Position numbers and translations under genes: made by a program
DNA from: Schlesneria sp.
GTDB taxonomy: Bacteria; Planctomycetota; Planctomycetia; Planctomycetales; Planctomycetaceae
DNA: 7,658 bases
Direction: 5' to 3'
Assembly: GCA_025353525.1 (NCBI GenBank)
Contig: JANXOO010000687.1
Span: 1-7,658 of the forward strand
Part shown: positions 6,199 to 7,658 of the stretch, one piece after another
How positions within the stretch are numbered: position 1 is the stretch's first letter
Layout of the letters: each line of letters starts with the position of its first letter
Notes under the pieces: model-generated
Databases searched by the model: none
What the model was told of the DNA's origin: nothing
The model's input: the letters and a program-made list of their open reading frames with translations, nothing else

Positions 6199-6667
6199 CG
6201 AGTTTACCTGACAAATCCGGTTGCCAATCGCGTACAATCGCTGATCGCGGCGAAGCTTACTCGTTTGCCCGGCGGACAATCAACCGGGGACGCCCGACGG
6301 CTGGAAACCACCGCTTTTTCCTGACGTTTTGCCGTCCAACCGGGCCATCCGGATCACGCTTTTTGAATCATGACCATTCCGTCGATGTCGGCTGTGGGTG
6401 AATGCGGCTTTCAAAGTTGCAAGCCGAAGATCTCTGAAGAAATCTCTTTCCTTAATTCCGGACATCGGCAACAATTGACCGTGGGGCGACGAACGAAAAA
6501 CCTCGCGTATTCTGAATGGCGTGACATGAACCCGGCTGCTTGAAACGGACGGTATCCGGATGATCGTGGGCAGGATGAAATTCCGATATTGTTTGAGTGA
6601 ACCGGCATTTTTAGAAACGGGCACGGGGAACATCTGATTCCCGATGTCCGCTATAAAACCGGACAAG
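6199..6667. other. 469-base intergenic region between divergent cinA and hydrolase genes
   Basis: I see no convincing gene here. An open minus-strand frame (6873-6280) runs through it into the hydrolase, but its sequence shows no domain, no clear start and erratic composition. No tRNA-like cloverleaf or strong terminator was seen. A 10-base inverted pair, CGGACATCGG (6459-6468) and CCGATGTCCG (6641-6650), is the main structure; its right copy adjoins the hydrolase promoter. Promoter elements for cinA are weak: minus-strand TTGGCA and TAAACT, 15 bases apart, just upstream of 6198. Confidence 0.6.
6645..6665 (+). promoter_or_regulatory. hydrolase -10 box inside an inverted repeat, candidate operator
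   Basis: TATAAA (6652-6657) is a five-of-six match to a -10 box, ten bases before the ATG at 6668, so the predicted leader is only about three to five bases. TGTCCG (6645-6650) and CGGACA (6660-6665) are perfect 6-base arms with a 9-base spacer centred on this box. A repressor dimer bound here would occlude RNA polymerase. No good -35 box is visible, which could mean a weak, activator-dependent or alternative-sigma promoter. Confidence 0.4.
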
Positions 6668-7658
6668 ATGAGCGGGATGTGTATTTTGAAGCGGGCGGCG
6701 ATTTTCGGATGCGTGATTGTACTTTTAAGTACAGCATGCCTGCGCGCCGAAGAATCGCTGACATCCAGTTGGATCGAGACTCTCAAAAGAGAGGCGGACG
6801 AAGCAATGTTCCCGAAGACGCTCGGTGGACGGCAATTTTGGGGCGATATTTCGCATCTGCGTGGCTGGCGCATTCAGCAGAATGTCTTCACGCAGCACTG
6901 CAGGTTGCTCGATCCGGATGATGTCCGGCACACATGGGGTACATTGGAAGAATGCCAGGAGGCTCTGAAGAAAGTTTCCGAAGAACAGAAGTTCGCTCCG
7001 ATGTCGGGTCCGGCCGCGATTTTGATTCACGGACTTCTTCGATCGTCCAAGTGCATGGCTGAAATGGAAGTCAAATTGAATCAGGCCGGCTATACGACGG
7101 TCGAATTCGACTATCCGAGTACTCAAATCAGCATTCCCGATGCCGCTCGAAACCTCGATCGCCTGATTCAGTCACTCGACGGAATCGACGAGATCAATTT
7201 TGTTGTCCACAGTATGGGTGGACTGGTTGTCCGCGCCTATACAATGGAGTTTGATGACCCGAGAATCAGGCGAATGGTGATGCTGGGGACTCCTAATCGT
7301 GGAGCCGAACTGGCGGATATCACTCATCAGTCCTGGATTTTGCGGACGGCGGCGGGCCCTGGAGCGCGTCAACTGGGGACACGGCGGGACGGACTGATCC
7401 CGAAGTTGCCAGTCCCGAAATTTGAATTCGCTGTCATCGCCGGTTCACGAGGAACTCCCAACGGATGGAATCCGATGATTCCCGGTGACGACGACGGAAC
7501 TGTCACGGTCGAGAGCACGAAATTGCCGGGGGCAGCCGATTTCAATATCGTCCGCGCTCTTCATTCCAGTCTGTTGTTCGACGACGAAGCAGTCGCTCAA
7601 ACCGTGAATTTCCTGAAGAATGGACGACTTCGGTCCGACGCCGCTCCTGAACCGATCC
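6668..7658 (+). CDS. exported alpha/beta hydrolase, lipase/esterase-like (3' end outside window)
   Basis: The frame is open for 330 codons to the right edge. Residues 1-27 look like an export signal: Arg/Lys at 8-9, a hydrophobic stretch at 10-23, then CLRA before EES. The LSTAC sequence is a poor lipobox, so a Sec signal is more likely than a lipoprotein. Residues about 28-110 form a charged N-terminal segment with no domain I recognise. The alpha/beta hydrolase core follows. AILIHGLLRSS (117-127) supplies the oxyanion region. VVHSMGGLVVRAY (179-191) is the nucleophile elbow with S182. LGTPNRGAELAD (206-217) is typical of triacylglycerol-lipase/PGAP1-like esterases. GDDDGTVTVEST (273-284) supplies the acid, probably D276, and ALHSSLL (297-303) supplies H299. 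The triad is thus complete and an ester-cleaving periplasmic enzyme is likely. The substrate is unknown. An alternative ATG at 6677 would remove three residues. Little is missing at the 3' end, since the fold is complete by residue 320. Confidence 0.88.
   Translation, partial: MSGMCILKRAAIFGCVIVLLSTACLRAEESLTSSWIETLKREADEAMFPKTLGGRQFWGDISHLRGWRIQQNVFTQHCRLLDPDDVRHTWGTLEECQEALKKVSEEQKFAPMSGPAAILIHGLLRSSKCMAEMEVKLNQAGYTTVEFDYPSTQISIPDAARNLDRLIQSLDGIDEINFVVHSMGGLVVRAYTMEFDDPRIRRMVMLGTPNRGAELADITHQSWILRTAAGPGARQLGTRRDGLIPKLPVPKFEFAVIAGSRGTPNGWNPMIPGDDDGTVTVESTKLPGAADFNIVRALHSSLLFDDEAVAQTVNFLKNGRLRSDAAPEPI

Noticed and set aside
6196..6206. Leaderless promoter for cinA
   Set aside because: The TAAACT box ends only two bases before the ATG and is 15 bases from a poor -35 box, so the geometry does not fit a leaderless start.
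6199..6279. N-terminal extension of cinA to ATG at 6279
   Set aside because: CinA proteins start at the MxAEIISVG motif, which corresponds to the ATG at 6198.
6411..6608. 65-codon minus-strand open frame in the same gap
   Set aside because: It is Arg/Ser/Cys-rich and shadow-like with no recognisable motif or ribosome site.
6280..6873. 197-codon minus-strand open frame across the cinA-hydrolase gap
   Set aside because: It overlaps the first 200 bases of the well-supported hydrolase, shows no domain or plausible composition, and has no start signal.

Overview
The window looks like a chromosomal piece from a planctomycete (Planctomycetaceae-like). This rests on recognition rather than a search: a stand-alone secreted DUF4159 protein, a TetR-led DevBCA-type exporter operon, a CinA with a divergent C-terminal domain, few Shine-Dalgarno sequences and mid-range GC. 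It holds four complete genes in the middle-left, one complete cinA, and two genes cut by the window edges. I saw no tRNA, rRNA, CRISPR array, transposase gene or phage gene.

Left part, minus strand (1-3838): a four-gene operon read from right to left. It starts with a TetR-family regulator (3838-3119). An FtsX-fold permease of DevC type (3122-1986), a DevA/LolD/MacB-type ATPase (1989-1237) and a HlyD/DevB-type membrane fusion protein (1182 to beyond base 1) follow. The first three genes are linked by two ATGA stop-start overlaps; the fourth follows after 54 bases. The adaptor carries a TolC-docking motif, so the set most likely forms a tripartite exporter with an outer-membrane channel encoded elsewhere. 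The TetR protein is the likely local regulator. Its strong sigma70-like promoter places the start codon at the expected transcription start, predicting a leaderless mRNA.

Middle (3839-4950): a 100-base divergent intergenic region with several short inverted repeats (candidate TetR operators) separates the operon from a plus-strand secreted DUF4159 protein (3939-4787). Seven bases after its stop lies a compact palindromic element (4794-4851) resembling the short repeats mobilised by REP-associated Y1 transposases. It probably also acts as a bidirectional terminator between DUF4159 and the convergent cinA.

Right part (4951-7658): cinA on the minus strand (6198-4951) has a well-kept N-terminal domain and a C-terminal amidohydrolase domain lacking part of its active-site motifs. 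A 469-base non-coding gap follows. Then a plus-strand exported alpha/beta hydrolase of lipase/esterase type (6668 to beyond the right edge) begins with a complete catalytic triad and an inverted repeat centred on its likely -10 box. No functional link between exporter, CinA and hydrolase is evident beyond being neighbours.
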